In this document: one piece after another, positions 6,596 to 13,305 of the stretch
Layout of the letters: every line of letters starts with the position of its first letter
Position numbering within the stretch: the stretch's first letter is position 1
Assembly (NCBI GenBank): GCA_014860725.1
Contig: JACZJD010000699.1
Location: 1 to 15,716, forward strand
Origin: Aquamicrobium sp.
GTDB taxonomy: Bacteria; Pseudomonadota; Alphaproteobacteria; Rhizobiales; Rhizobiaceae
Direction of reading: 5' to 3'
DNA length: 15,716 bases
Notes under the pieces: generated by a model
Told to the model about the DNA's origin: nothing
Databases searched by the model: none
Seen by the model: only the letters and a program-made list of their open reading frames with translations
Made by a program: the position numbers and the translations under genes

Positions 6596-7939
6596 TCAGC
6601 TCAGATTTCTGATCCGCGGCCGTCCGGCGCGGCCGAGCAGAAGCTCGGTTACCGCCCAGACTAGGGCGTCCACCCGGTCGGGCGAGCGCCCGCCGGACAA
6701 CCCCTCGGGGCCGAAATCGCACATCTCGTCCTCGAGTTCGGGGAAGCGGGCGGCATGCACCACGCGGCCCTGCGCATAGAGCGCCGCGACCGGCTCGGCG
6801 CGCAGCCACTTGCCCCGGCTCGCCCGCACTTCCCTCACCGGCACGGCGGGGTCGACGGTGTGCAGCACCGCCACCACCATGTCGCCGCCCTGGTTGACCT
6901 CGGCGACGATGCAATCGGCCTCGTAGTCGCGATAGAGTGCCACGGCCCTTTCCGCCCAGTCCTGCGGCCGCGCGGCGGCAAGCGTCGCGTCGCATAGCAC
7001 CACCGCGCGGTCCGCTTCGTCCAGCGCCGCCACCACGATGCCGCAGGCATCCGAGGTCCGGCGCGAGGTCGCCGGCGGGTCCACCGCCACCACGATCCGC
7101 CTCAGCGCGCCGTGAGCGCCGGCCGCCGCCTCCAGCACCGCCCGGCTCCAGAGCGCGTCCGGCCTGTCCTCGATCAGCTCGCCGTCGAGTTCCTGGCGCG
7201 CCAGCCGCGTTCCCGCATAGCGTGCCCTGATCGCGGCGATGAAGCCTTCGGCGAGGTTTTCCGCATTCTCCTCGGTCCGCATCCGCGTCACCGTGAAAGC
7301 CGGGTCGCCCAGCAACCGCCTGAACAGCGGTATCGGCCTCGGCGTCGTCGTCACCAGCTGCCGCGGCTCCTCGCCCAGCCTCAGGCCGAACTGGAGCATG
7401 TCGAAGCAGGCATCGGCGTTCTTCCACTTGGCGAGCTCGTCGCACCACGCCGCCTCGAACTGCGGCCCGCGCAGGCTTTCCGGGTCTTCCGATGAGAAGG
7501 CGTGCGCCACCGCACCGCTGTCCCACAGCAGCCTGCGCCGCGTCGGCTCGTAGCGCGGCCGGTTCCAGCGCGAGATCGTGGCGATCCCGGACGGCCCCTC
7601 CACCATCACCTCGCGCACGTCGCCCAGCGTCTCGCCGACGAGCGCGATGCGCATGTGCCGCCTGCCGCCCGAGAAAGGCGGGAAGCCGCGCACCAGCGCA
7701 TTGACCCATTCGGCGCCCAGCCGCGTCTTGCCCGAGCCGCGCCCGCCAACCACCATCCAGTTGCGCGCCGCGGCCCCCGGCCGGTATTGCGGCCCGTGCG
7801 CCAGCCCCACCCATTCAAGGCTGGCCAGCAGCAGCTCCCGCGGCGTGAAGCTCGCTTCGAGCCATTTCCTGCGCGAGATGTCGCGCGAGGCCGACGATCT
7901 GTCCGTCGAGCCTGTCGAGAATTGCGGCAATGTCGGCAT
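6596..7939 (-). CDS. terL: Large terminase subunit (GTA gp2), ATPase-nuclease
   Basis: This is a 447-residue protein. Walker A is VVGGRGSGKTRLGAEW (about residues 63-78). Walker B is in FEAAWCDELAKW (about 161-172). A coupling-type motif QLVTTTPRPIP follows. The C-terminal RNase H-fold nuclease has VVAVDPPATS with Asp287, and a terminal SPDRVDALVWAVTELLL with Asp421 and Asp424. It would drive headful packaging of DNA into proheads. The ATG at 7939 has GGAG 4 bases upstream. No later in-frame start exists before the conserved WLEASFTPRELLLASLEW segment, so the gene overlaps the small terminase gene by 125 bases. The portal gene begins 13 bases after its stop. The gene is intact. Confidence 0.95.
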   Translation of the reverse strand: MPTLPQFSTGSTDRSSASRDISRRKWLEASFTPRELLLASLEWVGLAHGPQYRPGAAARNWMVVGGRGSGKTRLGAEWVNALVRGFPPFSGGRRHMRIALVGETLGDVREVMVEGPSGIATISRWNRPRYEPTRRRLLWDSGAVAHAFSSEDPESLRGPQFEAAWCDELAKWKNADACFDMLQFGLRLGEEPRQLVTTTPRPIPLFRRLLGDPAFTVTRMRTEENAENLAEGFIAAIRARYAGTRLARQELDGELIEDRPDALWSRAVLEAAAGAHGALRRIVVAVDPPATSRRTSDACGIVVAALDEADRAVVLCDATLAAARPQDWAERAVALYRDYEADCIVAEVNQGGDMVVAVLHTVDPAVPVREVRASRGKWLRAEPVAALYAQGRVVHAARFPELEDEMCDFGPEGLSGGRSPDRVDALVWAVTELLLGRAGRPRIRNLS

Positions 7940-8306
7940 CCCGCTCCAGCTGCTTTTCCTTCGCGCCGTCCTCGTCGCGCGTGATCTCGCTTATCTTCGC
8001 GAGGATGCGGGCCGTCGCCGCGAGCTCCGCGATGCCGGCCTTGTCGAGCGGTCCCTCACTGTCGTCGGCGTGAAGCTGCTCCCGCTCGATGCGCGCGAGC
8101 AGGCGGTCGTGCACCCGCGCGATCCGCTCCTGCCTCGACAGCGCCTCCACGCCGGGACGCTTCCAGTTCTCTCTTGCCGCCCGGTCTGCCAGCGCGTTCG
8201 CATTCAGGTAGCAGGCCACCGCGACGCGCTCGACCGGCAAGCCGAACTCTTCCACGAGCGCGCGTCTTTCCGCCCAGGCGGCCTGCATCCTGCCCGAAAC
8301 CATCAT
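7815..8306 (-). CDS. terS: Small terminase subunit-like protein (GTA gp1)
   Basis: This 163-residue protein is first in the cluster. Residues about 14-50 (RRALVEEFGLPVERVAVACY... ARENWKRPG) resemble the N-terminal helix-turn-helix DNA-binding region of small terminases and of RcGTA gp1. The centre (AGIAELAATARILAKISEIT) and the C-terminal AAILDRLDGQIVGLARHLAQ are helical and probably oligomerise. In GTAs this subunit activates the large terminase but has lost strong sequence-specific packaging, which suits random host DNA packaging; that is family knowledge, not visible here. The ATG at 8306 is preceded by CAGGACGG, a reasonable ribosome site. A second ATG immediately follows it. The 3' end overlaps the large terminase ORF by 125 bases. 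Confidence 0.8.
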   Translation of the reverse strand: MMVSGRMQAAWAERRALVEEFGLPVERVAVACYLNANALADRAARENWKRPGVEALSRQERIARVHDRLLARIEREQLHADDSEGPLDKAGIAELAATARILAKISEITRDEDGAKEKQLERDADIAAILDRLDGQIVGLARHLAQEMARSELHAAGAAAGQP

Positions 8307-8394
8307 CCGTCCTGAATTGGAGAAATCCCGCCGGTTCCGCGCCGCGGGTCCCGGCCATTCCGGCCGCCCGGCGCACTTTTCCGACGATATGAAA

Positions 8395-8423
8395 ACCCTA
8401 CCGGACGACCGTCACGGTGTCAA
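8395..8423 (-). promoter_or_regulatory. Candidate sigma70 promoter for the GTA operon
   Basis: The minus strand has TTGACA (8418-8423), a perfect -35, then a 17-base spacer and TAGGGT (8395-8400), a weak -10. It sits in the most AT-rich stretch of the 293-base gap (8307-8599) between the divergent small terminase and penicillin-binding protein genes. Transcription would begin about 80 bases before the small terminase ATG. No CtrA-type TTAA-N7-TTAA site is seen in this gap. A TTCCGGAA palindrome at 8441-8448 just upstream could be an operator, but this is speculative. The remainder of the gap shows no gene. Confidence 0.5.
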
Positions 8424-8599
8424 GAAAATATTCCTATCTCTTCCGGAAATTTACGATCACCCGCCTTTTACCGCGCCGCGCCTTGTCGCCAGCCACGAAA
8501 TCGGCAAGAACACGGGCAGCCGGTCCGTGTCGCCTGCCCTGAATCCGCCCCGTTGCGATTCAAGTCTGGCCGGGGATCGGCGGTGTGGGCGCAGACGCG

Positions 8600-10747
8600 A
8601 TGTTCAATCCGTTCCGGAAACGCAAATCGAGGGTGCCGCGGGCGACGAAGCTGCTCGCCGTCGACGCCTGGATCGATTCGTCGCTCTACGAAGCCGGGTT
8701 CCGGGCGCGCGAGGCCTGGGAAAACCTCACCATCTTCTTCCGCCGCTTCCGCGTGAAGGGCTGGCGGCGCGGCGTGGTCGAGCTTGCCAGCGAGGGCTTC
8801 ACCATGGGCACGGCCGGCTCGATCGTGCTTCTGGCGCTTGCGCTCCCCGCCTTTGAGGAGACGGCGAAGGACTGGCGCTCGCAGGGCGACTACGCCGTCA
8901 CCTTCCTCGACCGCTACGGCAACGAGATCGGCCAGCGCGGCATCATCCAGCGCGACTCCGTGCCGGTTGACGAGATTCCCGACCACGTCATCAAGGCCGT
9001 GCTGGCCACCGAGGACCGCCGCTTCTTCGAGCATTTCGGCATCGACTTCATCGGCCTCGCCCGCGCGCTGAGCGAGAACGTCCGCGCCAACTCCGTGGTG
9101 CAGGGCGGCTCGACGCTGACGCAGCAGCTCGCCAAGAACCTGTTCCTGACCAACGAGCGCTCGATGGAGCGCAAGATCAAGGAAGCCTATCTCGCGCTCT
9201 GGCTGGAGTGGAACCTGCCCAAGAAGGAGATCCTCCAGCCCTATCTCGACCGCGCCTATCTCGGCGGCGGCACCTTCGGCATCGCCGCGGCGTCCGACTT
9301 CTATTTCGACAAGGGCGTGAAGGAGCTGACGCTGGCCGAGGCGGCGATGATCGCGGGCCTGTTCAAGGCGCCCGGCAACTACGCCCCGCACATCAACCTG
9401 CCGGCGGCGCGCGGCCGCGCCAACGTCGTCCTGTCCAATCTGGTCGACGCCGGTTTCATGACCGAGGGCCAGGTGCTGTCGGCGCGCCTCCATCCGGCGA
9501 CCGCCGTCGACCGCGCCGGCCGCGAGACGCCGGACTATTTCCTCGACTGGGCATTCGAGGAGGTCAAGAAGATCGCGCCGAAGAACGGTCCGCACGCCCT
9601 CGTCGCGCGTACCACGCTCGACATGGACCTGCAGAAGGCGGCCGAGGAATCGGTCGAGTTCCACCTGCGCCAGCATGGCCAGGCCTACCGCGTCTCCGAA
9701 GGCGCGATGGTGGTGATGGAAACCAACGGCGCCGTGCGCGCCATCGTCGGTGGCCGCGACTATGCGCGCAGCCAGTTCAACCGCGCCACCCGCGCGCTGC
9801 GCCAGACTGGCTCGTCCTTCAAGCCCTATGTCTACACGGCGGCGATGGAGGCGGGCTTCACGCCCGATTCCATCGTTCCCGACGCGCCGATCAGCTGGGG
9901 CAACTGGTCGCCCAAGAACTACAGCCGCGGCTATGCCGGCCGCGTGCCGCTCGCCACCTCGCTGATCCGCTCCTACAACACCGTCCCGGTGCGTCTCGCC
10001 AAGGAGCACCTGTCGATCCCCGTCATCGCCGAGAAGACCAGGGCGATGGGCGTCGAATCCGAACTGAACGGCCACCGGACCATGGTGCTCGGCACCTCGG
10101 GCATGACCGTCATGGATCAGGCCACCGGCTACCTCACCCTCGCCAATGGCGGCTTCACCGGCTCGCGGCACGGCATCACCCAGCTTCTGACCCATGCCGG
10201 CGAGGTAGTCTACGATTTCGGCCGCGACGCGCCCTCGCCCAGGCGCACCGTCACCGAGCAGGCCGTGGCGTCGATGAACTCGATCATGGTCCAGATCCCC
10301 GAGATCGGCACGGCCCGCCGCGCCGCCCTTCCCGGCATCCGTTCCGCCGGCAAGACCGGCACCGCCCAGGCCTACCGCGACGCCTGGTATGTCGGCTACA
10401 CCGGCAACTACGTCGCCGCCGTCTGGCTCGGCAACGACGACTATTCGCCGACGCGCAACATGACCGGCGGCTCGGTGCCGGCCATGGTCTGGCAGCGGCT
10501 GATGGCCTACGCCCACCAGAAGATCGAGCTGAAGCCCATACCGGGCGTCGAGAAGCCGTTCCTCGACACGCCGCCCGGCGCGGTGGTCGCCGATGCCGGC
10601 GCCGAGAACGGCGAGCCCGCCGATGCCGAGAGGCCGTCGCTGCTTTCGGCGCGCACGACGCGCCTGCTCAACGACATGGCGCAAGCGTTCCGGCAGGCCC
10701 CCGCCCTCAATCTCCCGCCCGAGGCGGAAACGCTGTCGTCGCTGTGA
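8600..10747 (+). CDS. Class A penicillin-binding protein (bifunctional transglycosylase/transpeptidase)
   Basis: This 715-residue protein polymerises lipid II and cross-links peptidoglycan in the periplasm. A basic cytoplasmic N-terminus (MFNPFRKRKSRVPRATK) is followed by one membrane anchor at about 69-86 (MGTAGSIVLLALALPAF). The GT51 glycosyltransferase domain has ATEDRRFFEH with catalytic Glu138, GGSTLTQQLAKN at 169-180 and ERKIKEAYLALWLE. The transpeptidase domain has SSFK with the active Ser405, SYN at 458-460 and KTG at 585-587. All catalytic motifs are intact. At 715 residues it is shorter than the roughly 820-residue PBP1A with its inserted domain, so it is nearer the shorter PBP1-type paralogues; I give no symbol. 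I prefer the ATG at 8600; an in-frame GTG at 8585 with GGGGA upstream is an alternative that adds 5 residues. It is divergent from the GTA cluster. Confidence 0.95.
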   Translation: MFNPFRKRKSRVPRATKLLAVDAWIDSSLYEAGFRAREAWENLTIFFRRFRVKGWRRGVVELASEGFTMGTAGSIVLLALALPAFEETAKDWRSQGDYAVTFLDRYGNEIGQRGIIQRDSVPVDEIPDHVIKAVLATEDRRFFEHFGIDFIGLARALSENVRANSVVQGGSTLTQQLAKNLFLTNERSMERKIKEAYLALWLEWNLPKKEILQPYLDRAYLGGGTFGIAAASDFYFDKGVKELTLAEAAMIAGLFKAPGNYAPHINLPAARGRANVVLSNLVDAGFMTEGQVLSARLHPATAVDRAGRETPDYFLDWAFEEVKKIAPKNGPHALVARTTLDMDLQKAAEESVEFHLRQHGQAYRVSEGAMVVMETNGAVRAIVGGRDYARSQFNRATRALRQTGSSFKPYVYTAAMEAGFTPDSIVPDAPISWGNWSPKNYSRGYAGRVPLATSLIRSYNTVPVRLAKEHLSIPVIAEKTRAMGVESELNGHRTMVLGTSGMTVMDQATGYLTLANGGFTGSRHGITQLLTHAGEVVYDFGRDAPSPRRTVTEQAVASMNSIMVQIPEIGTARRAALPGIRSAGKTGTAQAYRDAWYVGYTGNYVAAVWLGNDDYSPTRNMTGGSVPAMVWQRLMAYAHQKIELKPIPGVEKPFLDTPPGAVVADAGAENGEPADAERPSLLSARTTRLLNDMAQAFRQAPALNLPPEAETLSSL

Positions 10748-10845
10748 ACCCGTCCGTTCCCGCTTGACATTTGGCCCGCCTGCGGCGACCGCTTGGTGCC
10801 ATCGCCCCTGCCGCAAGGCAGCCCGCCGCACAGATCGAACTCGTC

Positions 10846-11430
10846 ATGCTGAAATCCATCCTGCTCACGGCCCTGACTGTCGCCATCGCCGTCGGCGGTG
10901 GCGCGGGCAGCGTCTGGCTGGCGCTCGACAGGGATTTCGGCTTCGGAACCGTCACCATCGGGGCATGGACCGCCTTCCCGGACTACGGGACCCCGCAGGC
11001 CGATCCCTATTCGCGGGCGCGCTTCTCGCGCGAGGCGGACCTTGCGCTCGGCCGCGCCGAGGGCCTCGTCTTCACGGCCCGCCGCGACAGTTCCGACGAG
11101 CCGCTGCTGCTCGAATGCCGCTACCGCATCGAGGGCACCCTGCCGCCCTCCCGGTTCTGGACGCTGTCTGCCCGCGATGCGAACAATGCCGTCATCCGGC
11201 TGGAGGGCGGCCGCGCGCCGGCGCTTCACTCGCGCACCCTGCTCCGCGAACCCGACAACTCCATCGTGACGACCGTGTCGCGCCACGTCGCGCCCGGCAA
11301 CTGGCTGGCCGTGCAGGGGTCGGGTCCCTTCACGCTGGTGCTGGCCCTCTACGACACCGCCATCTCGTCCAGCGCCCGCATCGCCGAGGTCGAGCTGCCC
11401 GCCATCGTGCGCGAGGGCTGCGATGACTAG
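10846..11430 (+). CDS. DUF1214 domain membrane-anchored protein
   Basis: This 194-residue protein starts MLKSILLTALTVAIAVGGGA, a single hydrophobic anchor or signal, followed by an exported domain with FPDYGTPQADPYSRARFSRE, EGLVFTARRD, LLECRYRIEGTLPPSRFWTL and ISSSARIAEVELPAIVREGC. This is DUF1214: a beta-sandwich-like domain of unknown function, often fused after DUF1254 in larger proteins. In rhizobia the two domains occur as separate adjacent membrane proteins, as here, with the next gene overlapping by 8 bases. A TTGACA lies 77 bases upstream of the ATG (10764-10769), but no good -10 follows, so the promoter is unproven. The 98-base gap after the PBP gene holds nothing else convincing. 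Function is unknown; an envelope role is inferred only from the anchor and neighbours. Confidence 0.85.
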   Translation: MLKSILLTALTVAIAVGGGAGSVWLALDRDFGFGTVTIGAWTAFPDYGTPQADPYSRARFSREADLALGRAEGLVFTARRDSSDEPLLLECRYRIEGTLPPSRFWTLSARDANNAVIRLEGGRAPALHSRTLLREPDNSIVTTVSRHVAPGNWLAVQGSGPFTLVLALYDTAISSSARIAEVELPAIVREGCDD

Positions 11431-11962
11431 GCTCCTGCACGCCCTTGCCCTCGGCCTCCTCGGGGCCGGCATCGTCCATATCGCCGTGCTTCTGCTCGTG
11501 CCGTCCTATTCCGAGCGCGACGCGTGGTCGGCGCTGTCGCAGCAGGCCAATTTCTACAGGACGGTGCGGCTCGACCCGCCGAACGCGCCTCCCCTGATCG
11601 GCTCCCTCGATCCGCTCTTCGACGCGGTCGCCTGCCGGTTCGACCTGCGCGACGGCGTGCTCCAGGTTCACGGCGAGGGGCCGGTGCCCTACTGGTCGAT
11701 ATCGGTCCACGACCGTGCCGGCCTCAACATCTTCGCCTTCAACGACCGCTCGGCGCCGCAGGGCCGGCTCGATCTGGTCGTGGCGACGCCCGCCCAGATG
11801 ATCGCGCTGCGCAACGCGCTGCCGCCGGCGCTGGACGAGTCCGTCTTCGTCGAGGCCGCCATCGACGAAGGCATCGTCGTGGTGCGCACTTTCGCGCCGG
11901 ATGAAAGCTGGGAGCCGACGATATCCGAGTGGCTGCGCGCCGTCCGCTGCACGCTGCACTGA
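11423..11962 (+). CDS. DUF1254 domain membrane-anchored protein
   Basis: This 179-residue protein begins MTRLLHALALGLLGAGIVHI, an N-terminal membrane segment (to about residue 28), followed by an exported domain with FYRTVRLDPPNAPPLIGSLD, VACRFDLRDGVLQVHGEGP, PYWSISVHDRAGLNIFAFND and ERLD-like motifs such as GRLDLVVATPAQMIAL. This matches DUF1254, the usual partner of DUF1214. Its ATG lies inside the end of the DUF1214 gene (8-base overlap), so the two are co-translated and probably act together. The order DUF1214 then DUF1254 is the reverse of that in fused proteins. No enzymatic motif is recognisable. It ends 12 bases from the convergent small gene at 11975; no clear terminator fits between them. 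Confidence 0.85.
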   Translation: MTRLLHALALGLLGAGIVHIAVLLLVPSYSERDAWSALSQQANFYRTVRLDPPNAPPLIGSLDPLFDAVACRFDLRDGVLQVHGEGPVPYWSISVHDRAGLNIFAFNDRSAPQGRLDLVVATPAQMIALRNALPPALDESVFVEAAIDEGIVVVRTFAPDESWEPTISEWLRAVRCTLH

Positions 11963-11974
11963 CGGCAGGCAGGC

Positions 11975-12160
11975 TCAGCGCGCCTTGGTCTTGCGCCCGC
12001 GGCGGCCGCCGGTCGCAACGCTCGGCGGCGCGGCCTTGTCGTTGCCGTCCGGGTGCTCGTAGCGCACCCCGGGGAAGATGATGATCGTGGCGCTCTCGCC
12101 CGGCGCGGGGGTCCGGGGCTGCGCTCCCGGGCGAACGACGAAGGGAAATATGGTAGCCAT
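11975..12160 (-). CDS. Small conserved rhizobial protein with IIFPGVRYE motif
   Basis: This 61-residue protein begins MATIFPFVVRPGAQPRTPAP, contains SATIIIFPGVRYEHPD, and ends in a basic tail (GGRRGRKTKAR). Short proteins with an N-terminal (I/L)PF motif and a central IIFPGVRYER motif are, as I recall, common in rhizobia and have no assigned function. The tail is Ala/Lys/Arg rich and could bind nucleic acid or membrane; that is speculation. The ATG at 12160 has CAGGAAACGAG upstream, with AGGA about 13 bases from the ATG, a little far. The gene is convergent with the DUF1254 gene and divergent from the DUF2336 gene, sharing a 170-base upstream region with the latter. Confidence 0.7.
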   Translation of the reverse strand: MATIFPFVVRPGAQPRTPAPGESATIIIFPGVRYEHPDGNDKAAPPSVATGGRRGRKTKAR

Positions 12161-12231
12161 GACTGTGCTCGTTTCCTGTTGCGATCGGAGCAGGACGCTA
12201 CGCCTCCGCGACCATAACGCGCAGCAGAGAG

Positions 12232-12246
12232 TTAACAGGCTGCTAA
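12232..12246. promoter_or_regulatory. CtrA-box-like site between the 61-aa gene and DUF2336
   Basis: The sequence TTAA-CAGGCTG-CTAA, followed by C, differs by one base from the CtrA consensus TTAA-N7-TTAA. It lies in the AT-richer part of the divergent intergenic region (12161-12330), about 85 bases before the chosen DUF2336 start. Binding is not demonstrated; one near-match is expected by chance only occasionally in DNA this GC-rich. Confidence 0.4.
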
Positions 12247-12330
12247 CAAATTCGCTCTAGCTTTAGCGGTGTGGCCGTTCGGCATCTTCCCGACGCCGGG
12301 TCAGGTATCTGTCAGCGTTCAGGCGTTCTC

Positions 12331-13092
12331 GTGTTTCGATCGGGCTTCCCCAACACCGCTTCCTATCGCGCCGCCGGAAAGGCCGACCGGCTGCTGCGCG
12401 CGGCCGTCACTTCCTTCTGCTCGATCGCCCGCCCGACACGCCGCGAGACGGCGCAGCTCGACGATCTCGCAGCACCCCTCATCGCCGGCGCCTCCGAGGA
12501 GACGCTGCGCTTCGTCGCCGCGGCCCTTTCGGAAACGCCGTTCGCACCGCCGTCCCTCGTGCGCCGGCTGGCCGACCTTCCGGTCGAGATTTCCGCGCCG
12601 CTCCTGATGCGCTCGCCGGTGCTTACGCCCATCGACCTTCTGGCGCTAATCGGCCGCCGCGGCTCCGAGCACGCCCGCGCCATCGCCGCGCGTCCCGGCC
12701 TCGACGAGCGCATCATGCGGCTCATCGCCTCGCTCGAGATCGGCCCGAACGAGCCGATGCCCGCCTCGGCGGAGGAGGCGCGCGACCGGCTGCGCGCGAT
12801 GATGCGGCCGGCACAGGAAACTACGCCCGCCCCCGAACCGGCAGGCAATGCCCTCCGCCTCCGCTGGGAGGGCGAGCCCGGTACCTATCGCAAGCTGCGC
12901 TCGACCGCGCTCGCCGGCGCGCCGGCCCTCTTCCACACCGCGCTCGCCGATGCTCTCGACATTGCCCCCGACTGCGCCCGCGACATCGTCGAGGACAGCG
13001 ATCCGGCCCGCCTGATCGTCGCGCTGCGTGCGCTTGCCCTCTCCGAGGAGGAAGCCTTCCTGGTGATGCAGTGCCTGCGCCCGGCGCGCGAC
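12331..13092 (+). pseudogene. DUF2336 family protein gene, 3' end deleted
   Basis: The frame from the GTG at 12331 (VFRSGFPNTASYRAAGKADR) encodes a helical repeat-like protein: TRRETAQLDDLAAPLIAGAS, ETLRFVAAALSETPFAPPSL, VRRLADLPVEISAPLLMRSP, TPIDLLALIGRRGSEHARAI, and later YRKLRSTALAGAPALFHTAL, ending LSEEEAFLVMQCLRPAR. This is the DUF2336 pattern, a family of uncharacterised alphaproteobacterial proteins, usually about 330-380 residues. Family-like sequence stops near residue 252. Beyond that the open frame carries Arg-rich text antisense to other genes and runs on to 14304, which is not a real C-terminus. About 80-120 residues therefore seem lost at the junction with the DUF1491 remnant. 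The start is uncertain: another in-frame GTG is at 12271, and ribosome sites are weak. The DUF2336 identity is likely; the exact breakpoint (13081-13103) is not fixed. Confidence 0.75.
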
Positions 13093-13298
13093 CGGCGCGG
13101 CATCCTCGTCGGTGGTGCGCAGCACCTCGGCGAACAGCCGCTCCGAGGGTCCGGCCTCGTCGTAGCTCGTCTGCGGCGCGACCGCTTCGGATCATCACCG
13201 CGCCGGCCTCGGCCGCGCCTTCGCGGAGGGCGGCTTCGCGGCCGTGGAGCGACGCGGCGCACGACCGAGGAAATCCAGAAGTCGGTGGTGACGCGCAA
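13093..13298 (-). pseudogene. DUF1491 family protein gene, rearranged and truncated
   Basis: The minus strand holds pieces of a DUF1491 protein in three frames. Frame one, from a TTG at 13298, gives LRVTTDFWISSVVRRV (normally MRV.SDF.V.alVRRVF). The next expected piece, FAEGGFAAVERR, is found only on the opposite strand at 13220-13255, i.e. inverted. Then GAAEAGAVMIR follows in a second frame (13219-13188), and APQTSYDEAGPSERLFAEVL plus RTTDEDA in a third (to about 13100). About ten residues between the last two pieces are missing, and the usual C-terminus (FDPD.WVVE-like) is absent. The gene is downstream of, and 7 bases from, the peptidoglycan-binding gene, in its usual operon position as I recall it. 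No intact product can be made. The family function is unknown. The family was recognised from motif memory, not a search. Confidence 0.75.
13215..13260. repeat. Micro-inversion bounded by GCGCC/GGCGC inverted repeat
   Basis: GCGCC (13215-13219) and GGCGC (13256-13260) flank 36 bases which, read on the plus strand, encode FAEGGFAAVERR. That is the segment missing from the minus-strand DUF1491 frame between VRRV and GAAEAGA. Five bases (GCGTC, minus strand 13255-13251) serve both the left flank and the inverted segment, so the net change is a 31-base insert in place of 36, shifting frame. The geometry suggests a template switch at short inverted repeats, in the cell or during sequencing. Confidence 0.7.
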
Positions 13299-13305
13299 GG
13301 CCGTG

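Noticed and set aside
1..8306. Active prophage rather than GTA
   Set aside because: No integrase, repressor, replication or lysis gene and no att repeats are seen in the window. The gene order and protein types match rhizobial GTA clusters. The part beyond the left edge is unseen, so a remnant prophage cannot be fully excluded.
10764..10792. Promoter for DUF1214 starting at the TTGACA at 10764
   Set aside because: The -35 is perfect, but the bases at the proper spacing (GACCGC) do not resemble a -10, so I did not annotate it as a promoter.
10808..10821. CTGCC-gcaa-GGCAG hairpin as a terminator after the PBP gene
   Set aside because: The stem is only 5 bp, there is no T-run, and it is in the leader of the next gene; a chance structure is likely.
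8468..10831. A 787-codon minus-strand open frame spanning the whole penicillin-binding protein gene
   Set aside because: It is antisense to an intact PBP with every catalytic motif. Its protein is low-complexity (G, R, D, L rich), as expected of a GC-rich antisense shadow.
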